From: Rhabdornis inornatus
Lineage: Eukaryota > Chordata > Aves > Passeriformes > Rhabdornithidae
DNA length: 64,000 nucleotides
Assembly (NCBI GenBank): GCA_013397075.1
Contig: VWZS01004848.1
Coordinates: 132,877-196,876 of the forward strand
Direction of reading: 5' to 3'
Shown here: positions 1-14,378 of the stretch, piece after piece
How positions within the stretch are numbered: position 1 is the stretch's first letter
Layout: every line of letters begins with the position of its first letter
Notes under the pieces: model-generated
Databases searched by the model: none
The model's input: the letters and a program-made list of their open reading frames with translations, nothing else
What the model was told of the DNA's origin: nothing
Position numbers and translations under genes: made by a program

Positions 1-1433
1 TCCTAATTTGAAAATTTGGTATTTTCTAATAGATCTCTTAGATACTGCTTTAAAAAATCTCATAAGCTGTTTTTAGTTTATCCAAATTTCTTTGCTGGTG
101 TTGTTCCAGTTGCTTCCTTATTCTACTGAAATATGAAAGAAGAAGGAATAAAATTCCTTCAGTCAAGATAAAGGGAATATTAGCAATGACAAATAAGATG
201 TCTTGTATGTAACCAACAGACATTCCTTCTTACCCCTTTCATCATAAGCCAGAGAAATAAAAGCCAGCTCCTTAATAAACTCTTAGAAAGGTTAACGAGT
301 CTGCCTTCAGTGAATCATGAGAGGGAGTAGAGAATGGTTTTCTCTGTGAAGGATCACTCTGAGAAAATGCCTTGCTTCTCCTACTAACTTCTTTTAAAAT
401 GAGCAGGCAGAAGTTCAAACCCCTGCACTAAAAACAGTAGTGGTGCTACCACATGCAGCAAGAGAAGATCTGTCAGCCAGCTGTAACATTAAGCCTAAAA
501 TATTCTACGTCTAATCTAACTTCAGAATTTAATGCCATCACTCAAGCAATAATCACTTACAATTAGTAACTAAATTGAATGGTGTTTTCTACAACTTTTG
601 ATTCATATTGCGACGTGCAGGTAATTTTATTTGGATCAGTCTTTCTAACTTGATTTAAGACTTTAATTATGGAAATATTATTTGCCCTCCATTTCCCCTT
701 TAAAAATGTACTGCATTCCCTGGAAGCTTTATTTTCTTAGTAATAGAATTTAATCTGAGGTTAATGACACATAAATTCTACCTGAGTACTTAATTCTATA
801 TTTAATTCACCTTTTTTTTTTTTCTTTTTTTGTTTAACTTAGTTAAAATAGGCTATGGTAGAACTGAACTTAGTCACTGTGCTTTTTAATGCTATTTTAT
901 CTTTTGGTCTACTTCAAAAGTATTTATTCTTCAATGTTTTTCTGAAAACAAGTGGCTTTAATCATAATAATTCCAAGTTCATAGCTAAAGTGCATGGCTT
1001 CTTGAGGAGCTCCCTACAGACATTTAGCAGGATTGTGGGTTTTTTATCCTTTGGTTGCGTGAGAAACTCACCACAGAAAAGTTATAGTAGGGAAAATAGA
1101 GCTCTTAAGATTTTTTTTGTTTGTTTGTTTGGGAATGCACAGTTCTAGCTCATTTTTCTGTTCATACGAAACTGCTGCTATAAAACAGGTCCAAGTTTAA
1201 GTGTTTTGTCTAGTATGGAGAGTTACAGTGAAGACAAGCTCCTTTTCCCAAGACACCACCAACTCATATCTGTCAGAGACAAATACAGCCATGCCATGCC
1301 TGCTCACACCGGGACCAGCTAGGATGGACAAAGCCATGATCTGATGGGAATATCAACACACTTTCCATATAGTAAGTAAGTGGAAAAAAACAAAGTGTGG
1401 AATTAAATAAATAGACAAAGCCATGCTTAGCTT

Positions 1434-1458
1434 TCTGGTAGGCAGAGAGCCTACCAGA
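1434..1458. repeat. Perfect 10-bp inverted repeat (hairpin)
   Basis: The arms TCTGGTAGGC and GCCTACCAGA are exact reverse complements separated by the 5-base loop AGAGA. The flanks do not extend the pairing into a pre-miRNA-length stem. It is G+C-rich against an A+T-rich background but short enough to be chance. Confidence 0.5.
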
Positions 1459-1621
1459 TCATTGCTCTCTAAGGCCCTGTTGTGTGTCTGTACCTACCTC
1501 TTGTCCCAAGCTTTCTAGAGTGTTATAAACTCTGGCAGATTTTTGCTGCCTAAATGTGTTCCATGTATATAGGAATGGTGTTCCTTGATCTTCATTGTGC
1601 TCCTGATTGTTCATATATGAC

Positions 1622-1659
1622 AAAAAAAATAACAATAATAATAATAAAAATAATAATAA
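1622..1659. repeat. (AAT)n-rich microsatellite
   Basis: An A-run is followed by repeated AAT triplets with a few interruptions (one AAC and one A-run). It is ordinary simple sequence. Confidence 0.8.
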
Positions 1660-4600
1660 GCAGAGACAGTGCAATACAGGTGGATGAACTGCTGCCTGAG
1701 GCAGCAGGATGGTCGGATCACAGCAAAATCATGGCTTTGAGAGAGGAATAGGAGTGAGCCATTTCAAGCAGGATTCTGTAGGGATTTTGAGGGATGGAGT
1801 TGGTCCCCCAGAGCTGATGCTTTCTGGAATGGTGCAGGCTCCCATAATCCCAGCAACAGGAGTCTATCTATGCCTGGCTCTTCTCTGGACTCCATCCTAA
1901 CTGCTGCTGCTGGGTGTGGAGGGGATACACACTGGTTTACTTAAAGAGAAGGATAAACTCTCTACTGGCCATACTCTGTCTCAATTTTTCTTGGTTGAAC
2001 TGGCTATAGCATTTATTTTTAAGAGGAGACACGCAAGTTTTTTGAATGGGACTAGAAAGTAGGCACAGACCCCAAGTAGCCCCCAGTCAGTTGGGCAATA
2101 TAACTATTTGCTGAGGACAGTTCCTGGGACAGTGACTGACTGATCTGCCTTGCTGAGGAGCCTGAAACTAGCCATACACAAAGAAAGGAAAAACCCAGGA
2201 ATCCCTAAATTCAGTCAAGATCAGTGCCTGATAGGAGGAATCTGGTATTGCTAAAATTGATTAGGAAGTCTCTGAAATGATGGTGAATTAATCAGCTTTA
2301 CTCTGTCCTTGAGAAACACCAGCATCCTACACAGAGAAAGGGAACTATATCTCCAACCAAAAGTCTTGGGGGGGTATGGTGAAGAGACGTGTATATGGGT
2401 TAAATCAAACCCAAACTATTTGCAAGAGTGATAACATCAGAAACAAGGAGAGAATGCTCAAAATGAAATGGGAGTTAGAAAACATTCATGGGATAACTAA
2501 AACAAGTCACTGTGTCAGGAAAGAAAAAAAAGGCAGCCTAAAAGAATTTACATAGCAGTCTTTGCAGCGCTAGCCAAAATAGATTTTTTTAAGAAATCTC
2601 TAAAAGATCAGCTCACAGACCCAGAATATATTATCGAGATCTGGAGAAACATGTAGGAGAATCCAGTCAAACTGCACAACTTCTAATGAATTCAACTGGA
2701 GATTCTATAACAGGAAAATGCAAACACAAATAACAAAAAATTACTAAGACAACCTTTAAAAACACAGAACTGGAAAGTGCAAAGACCAGATGTCATCCAT
2801 GGTTTGGGATTAATTGTTTTGCTCTGCTACAGTCCCTGTTTCTATGTGTTTCATAAGAAGAAAAATAATTCAAAGGATGACACACACAGCAGAAGAGCAT
2901 CAGGACTGAAAAACAAAAGCAATCAAGTGTTTTGTTACTACCAGTAAGTCATGTCTCCCTTCCTTTACCTTCCTCAGAAACTCCTAAGGCTGGTTTCATA
3001 ATGACGGATTTTGAACTGTGATTGACATTTAACATAGGATCAAAATGTAGACAAATGAAAAGCAAAAGACATGAAAACTCTACCTCTGATTGACTTCTGA
3101 TTTCAAAGATTGTTCAGTCCAAGTCAAGAAATTGTATCTGGAACAGAATTTTCCTGTAAAATATTTGATTCAGCAGCCACCAGAACTGTTGTGACTCTTC
3201 CAGATTGCACTGGAGTGTCTTTAATTTACCAGGGAGCAACAAGAGCTACAATATCTCTTTTCTCACCAGATTAGGCAATGTCTTTTATGGAAAATGTTTC
3301 CTTGTAAGTTGTCACTTTGTCCTTAAACTGACCCCTGGAGCAAAACAGGAAACATAAATCTTGATATTACTAGATTCATCTCGGCTTATGGGCTTCCTAG
3401 ACTTTGTCAGGGTGTCTCATTGCATATACATCCTTTTTTTCTGCAGAAAGCGTATCATATTTCTCAGCCTCCTCAACTTAAGTCTTAAAAAAAAAATGAA
3501 GAAGTTTAAAGTCAAAAGCCGAAAAATTTGATCTAGGGATGCAAATGTTGAAACCATTGATTAGAAAGCCAAAAATCATGTTACTAAATTGGGAAATTAA
3601 AGCAGCAAAATGTGTTCCTTATTACCTTGTTCACCCCAAAGATACCTGCTGTTTAAGCTACCTGATATATATACAGGCTGTAAAAAAAAAAGGGCACAAT
3701 TCAGCTGAGTATTCATCCATCTTTTAGATGCCGGCATTCAGAATAGGAACTAAAATTAGTTCAGCAACCAGTACATTTTTGTCCTTTCTCAGTTTGTGCT
3801 GTTTTTTCCTAACTCACTGTGTTCAAGATTTTTCTCTCTCATTTTAGTTTTTATATGGATCAAACTGTAGCTGCACTGAAATGCAGTTCAGTAACCTTCA
3901 TAGGCACTGCCATAGTTTCATTTTTAAACTTGTGTATACTTTACATGTCTTTCTATAAGTAGTGCTTTCATGATGCTGTAAGACATATATCATAAAATGC
4001 ATTTCCTGAATAAATGTCTCATAAAATTTAAAGTTTCTAAGTTTGCCTTGAACTTTTCATAGCATCATGACATAATATTAATTGAACAACAACCTCATCC
4101 TCAGAAACATTTTTTAAAATCACCTTTTCTAAAATTTTTGGAATGCATGAGAATAGTATAAAAGGCCAGACACAAAACTTTTGGGTATTGGTCCATCGGC
4201 AACAGCAACACTGATATGAAAACCATATCAGAACTTAAGAAATTAAACCAGCTCATGATATTGAAGTGTATATTAAACTGTTTGGCAGAATCAGACCTTT
4301 TCAGGTCATAAATAAAACAGGGCTTAGGAAAAACTGACAGAACTAAAGAGGATGACAGGCAATCAGCACATGTAGTCTTTTCCTGCGTATATTATACCAG
4401 CTGAAGATCAGCTTTAGAGATGATAGGCAAAACCCTCTCAGTTGGGCAAAAGTGTTAGGAAGCTGATGAGTGTTCTGCTAAATGATCCAGAACAGGCTGC
4501 TTAAAACTGTTCATTTGTTATAGACTCAGAAAAGCCTGGCTCTTCACACAGATTCACTAGTACATCATGTTTTGAACCAGCACACAAAGGATAAGGATCC

Positions 4601-5034
4601 AATATATTACAAGATTATGTTTCTGAGCAGCACTGGCAGATTCAGGACAAAATATTGGGGTAGTAAAAACAAGCCTTCCCTAGGACCTACACGGCTAATG
4701 CTACCTCCCTACAAAAGTGAGGTGTTGGGAATGCTGGCATGAAAGCAGGAAACACTACAAGAAACATTCACCAAGTGACCAGCTAGGTTATTAAACTACA
4801 CACTCTATGAATAAGAAGCCAAATGAATGCATGTGTAAGACACTGTGTAAAAGATTTGCCTGCCTGAACATAGTGGTCCCTTGTGATTTTAGACAACCTA
4901 AGATATTTTTACCTCACTGATAGATGAAACTCCCAAGCTGCATTAGGTGCTAATGTTTAGACACTTTAATCTCCCTCACACCCCAATACGCATGATTACC
5001 CCGGTCTGAACACCTGTCAGAATAAAATAAAAAA

Positions 5035-5035
5035 N
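5035..5035. other. Single ambiguous base (N)
   Basis: One N lies directly after an A-run in an A+T-rich segment. It is probably an unresolved homopolymer-adjacent base call, not a sized gap. Confidence 0.9.
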
Positions 5036-8000
5036 TGTTCCAAGTATTGATCTTTATTAATCTTTAAGAAGGGTGAAATAGTCAACCTTTAAAGAAAGCA
5101 GAGTTAGGATCATCTGCAGATCCTCTCTGAAGTAACCATGCCATGGCTATTTCCATCAAAAATGAGCTTAAAAAGTGGTGTTATGAAGAGATTTTCCATA
5201 CTGGTAGATCTCACTGGCCTCCTAAAGATCCAGTTGCTTTGACACCTAAATGAAAATTGCACACAACAAGGCTGGTGCATGAAAGTGGGATTTGGCATAA
5301 TATGGATTGTGGTGTAATAAAACAGCTCTGATTACACTTGAAACATTTATTTAAAAGCTTAGGATAGATACCAGTTTATAACAAAGTGTCATAAGTCCAA
5401 TACTTAGAATGTGCTGACTACATTTAAATCTTAAATGTCTTTTCTTAGTGCTAGTCATTCAAGCAAAACTGATTGATTTCAAAAGGTATTTTGGCTGAGG
5501 TAGAAGCTATATACTCTGTAAATATGTAGCCCAACCAAGGTGAGGAGGCAGATTGCTACAGCAAACACAATTAAAATCTCAAATCGAAGATTAATTCAGC
5601 TAGTGAATTTTAACTTCTCAGTAGAACCATAGCAGAAAAAAAATGAAACAAATCCTCTTTCTTGTTTATGAGCATACTCTCAACCCAGTTAAATAAAAAA
5701 GGTCATTCGACCCAGTGTCCCTGCTGCCAGTTACTGGAAAAGAAGAGGAGAAATCCTGTGAAATGAATTCTCAGAGGATAAACTTTTTCATGAAAACAAA
5801 AATAAATTGAATTCAACAGTTTGCTAACTGCAACCTGCTAACCTTATAAAAATATATCAACGATGTTAAAAATAAAAAATGCAGCCAAGGGAAACAGCCA
5901 GATTCCTGAGGGTACAGATTGAATTCTCACTGGTAGTGGTTAGCTACTCACCTTTCTTGTCCTGATAAGCAATTAAGATGCTATTCTGTTAAAGCCCAAT
6001 GCCAGCTACTCTTAGTTTGTCACAGCTTAGATGGATAAATGAGCATGGACTATTCCTTCAGCTGCCTGCCTTTTTTTATTAACTGCCTATGCACAGCAGG
6101 TTGGCAGATCTTGTGCAAGAAGTGTTAATTAAGGCTGTTTATTTCTCTTCTCTTTTTTTTCCTCCAGTAGGATTAGAATTCTCTCCACTCTTTAGCAGCC
6201 AAACACTACAAAGAACGACATATGCAGTACACACACTAAAGGAATTGGAAGTTCTAAGTATCAGTATTCTGCAGAAACATATGTTCTTAAATGTGGCTGA
6301 TTGGGATAGCTTGCAAGCATCTTGTATTTCTTTTTTTTTACCTCCATGATTTAATTTGGAGATAAAACACATTTCGTTTGTAGAATTTTTAATACCTTTA
6401 GTTATAGGGCCTTAGTACTGACTACCGTCTGACAGTAAAAGCATCAATAATGAAGATAATTGTCCATTTCTCTCTACTATTGAATGTTTATTTACAGAAA
6501 ATGAATAGGCCCAACATGAGCAATACCCACATCACAGTGGCTTGGGGGTTAAACAGTCACCTGTGACTGAGAGGAAAAACAAAGCCAAAACCTGAACTTC
6601 TCTCACTTGCTTTTCAACAGAATATCATCATAACACCCTAGTATTTTTCTCTGTATGCTGTCCATGACTCACACCCACTAACCAGCTGCCTTAGGAAAAA
6701 GCTATCTCTTCAAAAATTTCGACAGAACTGGTATGTTTGTGTTTGTGTGTAAAAAAATTTAGTTATGATGAATATTCATCTATAAGAAGAAAAAGACCCA
6801 AACCCAACAAACAGCACAGCTGAGAAAGAGACAATTAGATGACATTTCTTAGGGGTCATCCCAACTCTAGCTTATCTGGTTTAGTATTGAGCACAGATAC
6901 ATTTTGTATCTCACTCATATCTTGACAGTAAAATAATTTCTGACTTTTATAAGCCCACCACTGGCTTTAAGCAGGCTGCAGCTTTTTGTCATTCATAGAA
7001 AGAAATAAATGGTTTGGAACTTTCATCAGAGCTGAGAGCCAGACTCACCTAGCCAAGGACAGTGTGAGGGTTGTGTCAACACAGACAACTCAGAAATTGT
7101 CACCACCATAGCAAAAGCTTTGACAGCACTGTTTCCAACTGACAGCAGAGAACAGAACGAATTTTCAAGCCTCTGTTGGTCTCAGAAAAAAACCTCTGTT
7201 GAATCTTGCAGAGACAGCTGACAGGATTATTTTCCTGCAAATGTTTGCCCTGCCCACCTTCTGTTTCACATTTCTTTCTAACGTATTAGAGCAAACAGTT
7301 GATGAGGGCAGGTTGGTGGTGGGAGAATGTAATGTGAATGGAACGGATGAGAATCAGGGGGATTTGCCACTCTTTGCAGGCTACTAAGAGGCTGTTTATG
7401 TTGCTTTTGCACCAGATGTGATAGAGGTATGAAGAGGAGAGAGTTGGTCTAAAGCATTCAGAAAGGAAACAGTAAGAGTGAAAGTTACATATCTGGCACT
7501 CTGTGCATGTCAGCAGCTCCTAACACTAGTGAATTTGGTTGTGAGGAACTAAATGGTGTCAGGATTTGGGTACAAGCCTGACAGAAATTGAGGTGCTAGC
7601 TGCAAAGGGGAGATTGAGAGAGTCTGTGAAGTATTTTGTTGATAAATCAGGTTGGGTGACTAGAGCATCTTGAATGCAGTTTCTGCAAGAGTATAATATA
7701 ATGATACGTCACAGGGTCCCCTTTTTTGTCTCTGTATTCATACTTCTCTGTTACTACCATAACAATGTTATTGTATTCTGATATATGTTTAATTAATTTA
7801 TATTAGCGTCAAGGAGGAAAAATACTGTTTCCATACACACTGCAACTGAATCTGACATAAAATGATAATTTTGACATAAATTATTAATTCTGCTTCTGAT
7901 TTTAGGATTAATAAAACTTAATTTTTACTTTGCTGACATTTTCTCATTGGATATTATGATTAGATTACATTCAAATAAAATAAAGCTTTAAGTATCGGAA

Positions 8001-11000
8001 TTAGAAAAATTGCACTTTTTAAATTTTCAGCCAGTTTGAGACTTTGAGAGACTTCTTTTTATCTATATATTATAGAAGCAAAAGTGATCAGCAGCTATAG
8101 GTTGAGCTTCCTCAGAGGCTTTGATCATTTAGCTTAATTCAGTTTTGCAAGGAAGTGGGTGTTCTATGCATACTCGAAAGGAAGTATTTTTTCCCCCTAA
8201 GAGCTAGCTTCAAACTTTGTGGAAGACTCAGTCAACATTTTGCCACTATTGAATTTCATTTCAGAATGGTCTTTGCTCTGGCACTGCAATAAGATTGGCT
8301 CAGGAAATGTGAAATAGCATCGAAAAGGGGTTTTCATTGTCTGTCTTCGTCATATGGCAGCAGAATAGGGAAAAAACTGACAAGTAAGCCTTATGGTTCT
8401 TACCGAATTATGCTTTTGAGTTTAGTCCCCCAGGTGTTCACCTAAATGCAGAAATCTAGAACAGCACAATGACCAGGAATAGTGTTTCAGTTGTTAATGT
8501 CTGTCTCCTATCTTGGAGGCTAAGAAGCTTTGGAAAAGTGCCTAATAGAGCTGCTGTCTTGTTGCCAGACACATTTCTTCCTACCTTTTGGCGCTGCGTT
8601 TATGGCATTAAAGATAGGATCTCCACTGTAGTTCAGCTGAAATCAGTTATCAACTAATGCATAGCATACTTATACAAAGCCACTCTCAACTTATGCCACT
8701 GTGTTTACATGTATTCCCATAAAATCCACACATTAAACTTCTTCAAAATTCCTAATGACTATATTAGGTCTGTAAAAAGCTGTTGTGTAATGTGTGAGAA
8801 TTTGTGCTCTGAGAAATGAAAGAAAATAGAAAAAAAATCAGATTTTTTTTAAAGGGATAGAAGACAAAAAAAATCTCTACAGTTGCTTTTATAGAAAAAA
8901 GTAAAAACATTCTGAAAACTATAATAAAACCACAAATTAAAAAAACCTTTATAATAAGTATTCATCTTGCACTGAGATAAGATTCAGGACTTTCTTCCAA
9001 ACACAGAATAATTCATTCATTACTAGTAAGGGATACATATCTACAAATTTTATTCATTGTTTTTATTTAAGAATATTATGTTACTTAATATTTAAATCTC
9101 TTTTTGGTTTAACACAATGTAAATTCTTGTAATTTGTAATTAAACACTGTGATAACATTTATATGGACACTTGATAGGTTTTTATTTGAGTATCAACCAA
9201 ATTAATGTAAGCCTTGTAGCCTTGTTTCTTCTTTTTTTGTTCTTTTCTTTTTTCTTTTAATAATATTGAGACATGTAAAGTATTAGTGATCTATACATGC
9301 TTGGGTTTGTTATTAGCAATGGCCACATCTTTTCTTAAGAACCTTAGTTAGGTATCAAATGTTCTTATTTCTCCAAGTCTTCCTATGTACTTTTTAGATT
9401 GAGGCTATATCCAGTTTTTGACTGTGAATGCAAACTTTGGTGGCTCTGCAGACTACTTTATCCTTTAATGTAACATGCTACAATTTTAGGTTTCAGAACT
9501 GCCTTACTATTTACTGTCAATATTTTAAACAACAGAGGACATGCACGTCACTTATACACTTGTCATAAAGGCAACTTGATTTGCATACTTACTGCAAGAA
9601 GTACGAATTCTGCTTCTTAGTGGGGAAAAAAAAGTTTAAAATCTGACCTCATCTCCATAAATATAGCCTCCTTTAGGTTCCATAGGCATGTAAAGGTATT
9701 TTTTTTAATGCTAGTCAGATTCCAGTCTTTTAGTATTTACAGAAATTATAACAATTAAATAATTAATAATTTAGTATAATTTTCACATTTTCCATTAATT
9801 CCTTTAGATTTTGCACTATGGAAAGCACATACAAATTAATACTTTCAGAGATGAAAAATAATGAGACAAAGAATAAATAATGAAGAAAAAAGAAGAGAAT
9901 GAGGTACATTATTTGTGACTTATTGGCATCAAAACACTTGCAATTATTTTACTAATTTTCCACCAGGCGTGAACTCATACACCATTTCGGATAAAATATT
10001 TGTTTTCCAAAATGATTTTTTTTTTTTTTTCCAAAAAAGGATTGCACAGTCAAGTGGTGCACTTGAGCTAGACAAGCAGCGCTTATCCTAAGCTGTGCTG
10101 TGAAGCAGTGGGCAGAGCTGGGAAGCTGGGCATAATGGAGATCATAAGTGACCTGTCTGAACTATGTTGAAGGAATAGTGGATGTTGTTAAAGCTAATTT
10201 CCTTCAGCTAATGAATTGCAAGAAGCTCCATGAATTCCTATATGGATGAGATGGTGACACAAGGGTCTTGAAACTGTAAAATCTAAAGAATGGAAAATAT
10301 AATTAATTTGATATTATAGTGACCCATGCATTTAATGGAGTAATGACTACTGGTTTATTTTCATAATTTTGTACAAAAGATGCGTGTGAATGGGATCAAA
10401 TGAAATACCTGCATCATTCCTTTCTTCGTCTCATTACAAGAAAACTAAGAATAGCTAGTGATTTAAGACATCTGTATAATTTATTAGACAGATTTGTTTC
10501 TTTGAAGCCATGAGAACCTTTACCTACTGAAATCTTTTAGACCAGGACATTGTCATTTTAAGATCTATTTTAGATGTATGGCTCTCATAACATTCTGTTT
10601 AAATATCCTGACCTTCAAATCATTTCCATGTCTATAAAAACATTTAGGGTCTGTTAAGATTTTGAGTCTGGGATTTGAAAGGAAGCTATTAGGATTTATG
10701 TTCTTGACATGCAAACAAAAGGTCCTGAATGGAGCATATGGAGAACTACGTGTAAATATTCTTCTCACCTGACTTTGACTCCATAAAACTTTATTGTCTG
10801 CTTTACACTTGAAATTGGACTGACTCTATGGTCAGTGGATGAGTTCTTCCCACCCTAATGTGGTAGTTGTTTCTTCTTTATTGATTACGGGAGTAACTTC
10901 GACAGTTAGCTGAGATGTCAGAAATCAGGCAATGAGAAGCCATTTAATTATTATTTAATTTGTTCATAGCAATTAAATAATTACTTTAATGAGTGTTTCA

Positions 11001-12123
11001 TCAGAATACAGTATTGATATCGACTAATTTTAAAAGAATATCTGAAATTATGTAAAGAAGGGAGTGGATTTCAAATTATCTACAGCAAATATAATCCTAG
11101 GATTTCTGTTGCATGAATCTTGGCATGTAATAGAACTAGTTGCACTTCGTCCTTTCGACCTTTTTTCTGTGAAAGAAAAAAGGAAGGAAGAAATCATTAT
11201 TCTGCTGCCTTCACAGCCATCCCCTGTCCATCAGATCCAAAGCCCTCCAACACTGTAACAGTTAGTTTCTCATCTGGTTTAATCAGCCTGCCCCACGGGA
11301 AGCTTCTACTGGCAAAGATAAGCTGCCAATTCCTACCTTTGGGCGACAAAAAAATGTCTATCTTGTCTTAATCCTCTGCCTCAGAGCATTATCTGGAGTT
11401 TAAGGAGCTCTCATGACATCTGACACTGTAAGAGGAGAAAATCAGTGAAGTCAGGGAGTGATAGGCATTGCAAGAGTTTGTAAGGGTAAGTGGGAGTTTG
11501 GAGAAGGGGTGAATGAGGGAGAGCAATGGCACTCAGCCATGTGCTCTTTCTGCTGCAGCTGCCTGTTTGGGACCGACTCCTCCCTGTCAAGGACACAGTG
11601 CTATGCTCTTTGCTGTTGGATCAGACCTGTAGGATCCCAGAAAAGATGTTTGAAATACACACAGATTTTATTCTAATAAAAGATAGAGATGAAACCCACG
11701 TGGGTTAAATGGATTTAAATGTTTACTTTTGCTTCTTCAGTGGAATCTAAACTCAGTTTCAGAGGTGCTTTCCTAGCTCTACAGATAAGCCTTTGGGAAA
11801 AAACTGACCAAACCTGACAATGAAGATTTAAAAGGTGCTCAATAATCAGCCTCAATGAGTTATTTTAATGGAAAGTGCAATGGACTCTGCAAGCACAAGT
11901 GTCCCTACAGATTATGCACTGTATTATATACTCTTATCATGTGTTCCTCCCCAATTGTTCAAACTGGTACAGACAACGCAATCATTTTTGTGAGGTTTTC
12001 TGTGAGTGTCGTTCCAGGCTTTTCTGTTCTGTGCATTAGCTTGTGAACATTCATCATGCGGTCTTCTAATCTGGACTTAAACCCCTATCTCATCCTGTAT
12101 CTGAAACAAATAAATTGAAAACA

Positions 12124-12159
12124 CAAAAACAAAAACAAAAACAAAAACAAAAACAAAAA
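12124..12159. repeat. (CAAAAA)n hexanucleotide microsatellite
   Basis: C residues recur exactly every six bases (12124, 12130, 12136, 12142, 12148, 12154) between runs of five A, giving six units. The last unit ends in AAAAAT and runs into an A-rich flank. Confidence 0.9.
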
Positions 12160-13110
12160 TAAAGAAAGAACCAGAACCAAAATAAAACATCCCACAAACC
12201 ACAGAAAACCAGGGTATGTTTCAGAAGATGCAAAAAAAAAGCAAACCAAAACAATGATCTTTGAATTTCAAGATGTGAAACTAAACCTCACAAGAATTTA
12301 AAGTCAACTTTGCAACAATCTCATCTGGTTAGATGTAGCTCATCAAAACCATAGCATGCTGAAGTTAGCTGCTTCTCAATCTCCCTCCTTCGGGAGAAAA
12401 TAAAGGAATTTAGTAATCTAATACTCCTTCACAGAGAGCAGGAGGGTGTGGAAGGAAGGATTAATGAACACCATTCAACACAGATATCCTCAAGGAAGCT
12501 CCACAACAATAAATTATTAAACATAAAAGCATAGCACCTGCTGCAGCCAAGCTAATGGTGAGAATATTTTAAAAACAAGAACTATCCTGGGGTACAATCC
12601 ATTAATATATTCTGCATCTAGAATTTTTGTTGTAATTCTTCAGAAGTCAGAGATTGTGCAGCAAATGCATTCATTACATTAAAATGCTTTTACCTGTATA
12701 AGGGATAGGCCTTGCTGTGATTCTGTAGTGCTCCCAGTCCTCTGTTTATCTTTGTTCTGGCTGTGTGGCTCTAAATCAAGATAAAAACCAACTCAACATG
12801 AAGGAAAATAAAAGGAAGGTCATTTAATCACCACGTTAGCTTAAAATGATTATTGATTCCTGGAGGTGATGTCTAACTCTGCCAGAAAATCCATTTCAGT
12901 AATGATTACTGCCCTCTGCCTTATCTATTATACTGGAGGTTATTAAAAGTGGGAATCTCTTGGGAAGTATATAGCTTTAGACCACTAATATCATATTTAA
13001 TATATTTTTAACAGAACAGAGTTTCAGACTGTGCCCTTTAACCTACAAGTGAATCAAGGAGAGTGTAGGTCTAATTATTATATACACTCCACTGGGATCT
13101 AGTCACACCC

Positions 13111-13127
13111 TAGATAGATAGATAAAT
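13111..13127. repeat. Short (TAGA)n tract
   Basis: Three TAGA units run into GATAAATA. It is a minor simple repeat. Confidence 0.6.
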
Positions 13128-13631
13128 ATCAGCTGGGACAAAGATGTATTGAACTCTTCATCACTCTAAATTACCAGGTGCACACAGCTCTAGAAATAAC
13201 ATACTCAGAAAACTTACAGTACCCTTTTGAAATAGTTACTCAACTTGCTGTTGCACTTTACCAAATAATGTTCTCATTCTATGACACTTGTATCATGTTT
13301 TCCTCCTGGCTGCTCTTTCAAAATCACAATGATATAAAGTACTGTGGGAATAAAGGATTGTCAACAAACTGAGACATCTGTCCTGCCATTGTGTACACAC
13401 AGGAATTCTAGTGTGTTAGATTGCATAACTAAATGCATAATGAGGGTAACCTGATAAAAATCAAAGCTTAAACATTCAGAAAATTTGACTAGACCATCTA
13501 ATCTAGTTACCTGTTGTAATCCTAATTTCTTTCAGTGAATCTCTCATTTAAGGAAAAAAAAAACAGGTAAAATGACATATGAAATAACATATTAAAATTA
13601 TGTTGTTTTGATATTCCTTGGACCAATTGGG

Positions 13632-13681
13632 GTTAATCCTTGAACCTTTTTACCATCTGCTGTTAATCCCTGAACCTTTTT
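13632..13681. repeat. Imperfect 20-bp direct repeat, 30-bp period
   Basis: The 20-mer at 13632-13651 recurs at 13662-13681 with one substitution (AATCCT versus AATCCC). The 10 bases between the copies are unrelated. It probably arose by a small local duplication. Confidence 0.7.
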
Positions 13682-14279
13682 GAACTATAGGATCAGTATT
13701 AACACTTAAAAACTTTCATAGATCATATTTTTTTGTTATTATTTTTAAAATTTGAAAAAATATATTATTTCATGGATCAGTTGCAGATCGGTTTCCATGG
13801 AGTTTTGGTACACCATTAGTGAGAATTTTTGGACCACCTTTAATGAGAATGTGAGACTCTCTACCACATAGCCTATCAAATTTTTTTTTTAACCCCAGAG
13901 AAGCTTTTCAAAAAGATATTTTACAGAAAAGCATTTGGAAGAAAAATTTACAGAACCTAATTTCTGAAATTAATCCATCTGACAGTATTTACAATATGAA
14001 AAATAGCTTAATAACAATAAATAAAAACCATATAGCAAAACTCATGACTGCCTCTTTATTTATAACATTATTTTATTTTCTGCCATGACCAAGAGATACA
14101 GTAGATCATATCAGTGGTATTATATTTGATATGAAGAGATGTCCAGAATCAATGAATGAAAAAAAAAAATAGCAGCAAATTGCAGTTCCAAACTACTGCA
14201 CATATTTTAGGCATTGCAGAGCATGAGGCACAACTACTTTTAGTTCTCTGATATGCACTCCTTATAGCCTTGTGTGAAT

Positions 14280-14378
14280 TATTATAATATTTTTAATAGA
14301 TGTATGTTCATTATATATGTATACAAATTTATATATGCATAATATACATAAAAATATAAATATACAATAATATATTTT
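14280..14378. repeat. TA-rich low-complexity patch
   Basis: Nearly pure A/T with repeated TATA and ATAT steps. No periodic unit is maintained across the patch. Confidence 0.7.

Larger units (their letters stand above)
1..12123. other. Unique A+T-rich noncoding block
   Basis: I see no gene here. Open frames are at most about 97 codons, with no recognisable domain and no pattern of exons flanked by splice sites. The block holds an (AAT)-rich tract at 1622-1659, a 10-bp perfect hairpin at 1434-1458, a single unresolved base at 5035 and a 15-T run at 10016-10030. The stretch at 1690-1910 is somewhat richer in G+C, but I cannot assign it to a known repeat. It could be intergenic DNA or part of a long intron; the sequence alone does not decide. 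Confidence 0.6.

Noticed and set aside
4208..4230. Small hairpin CTGATATG...CATATCAG
   Set aside because: It has only 8-bp arms with no extended stem, so a miRNA or snoRNA cannot be supported.
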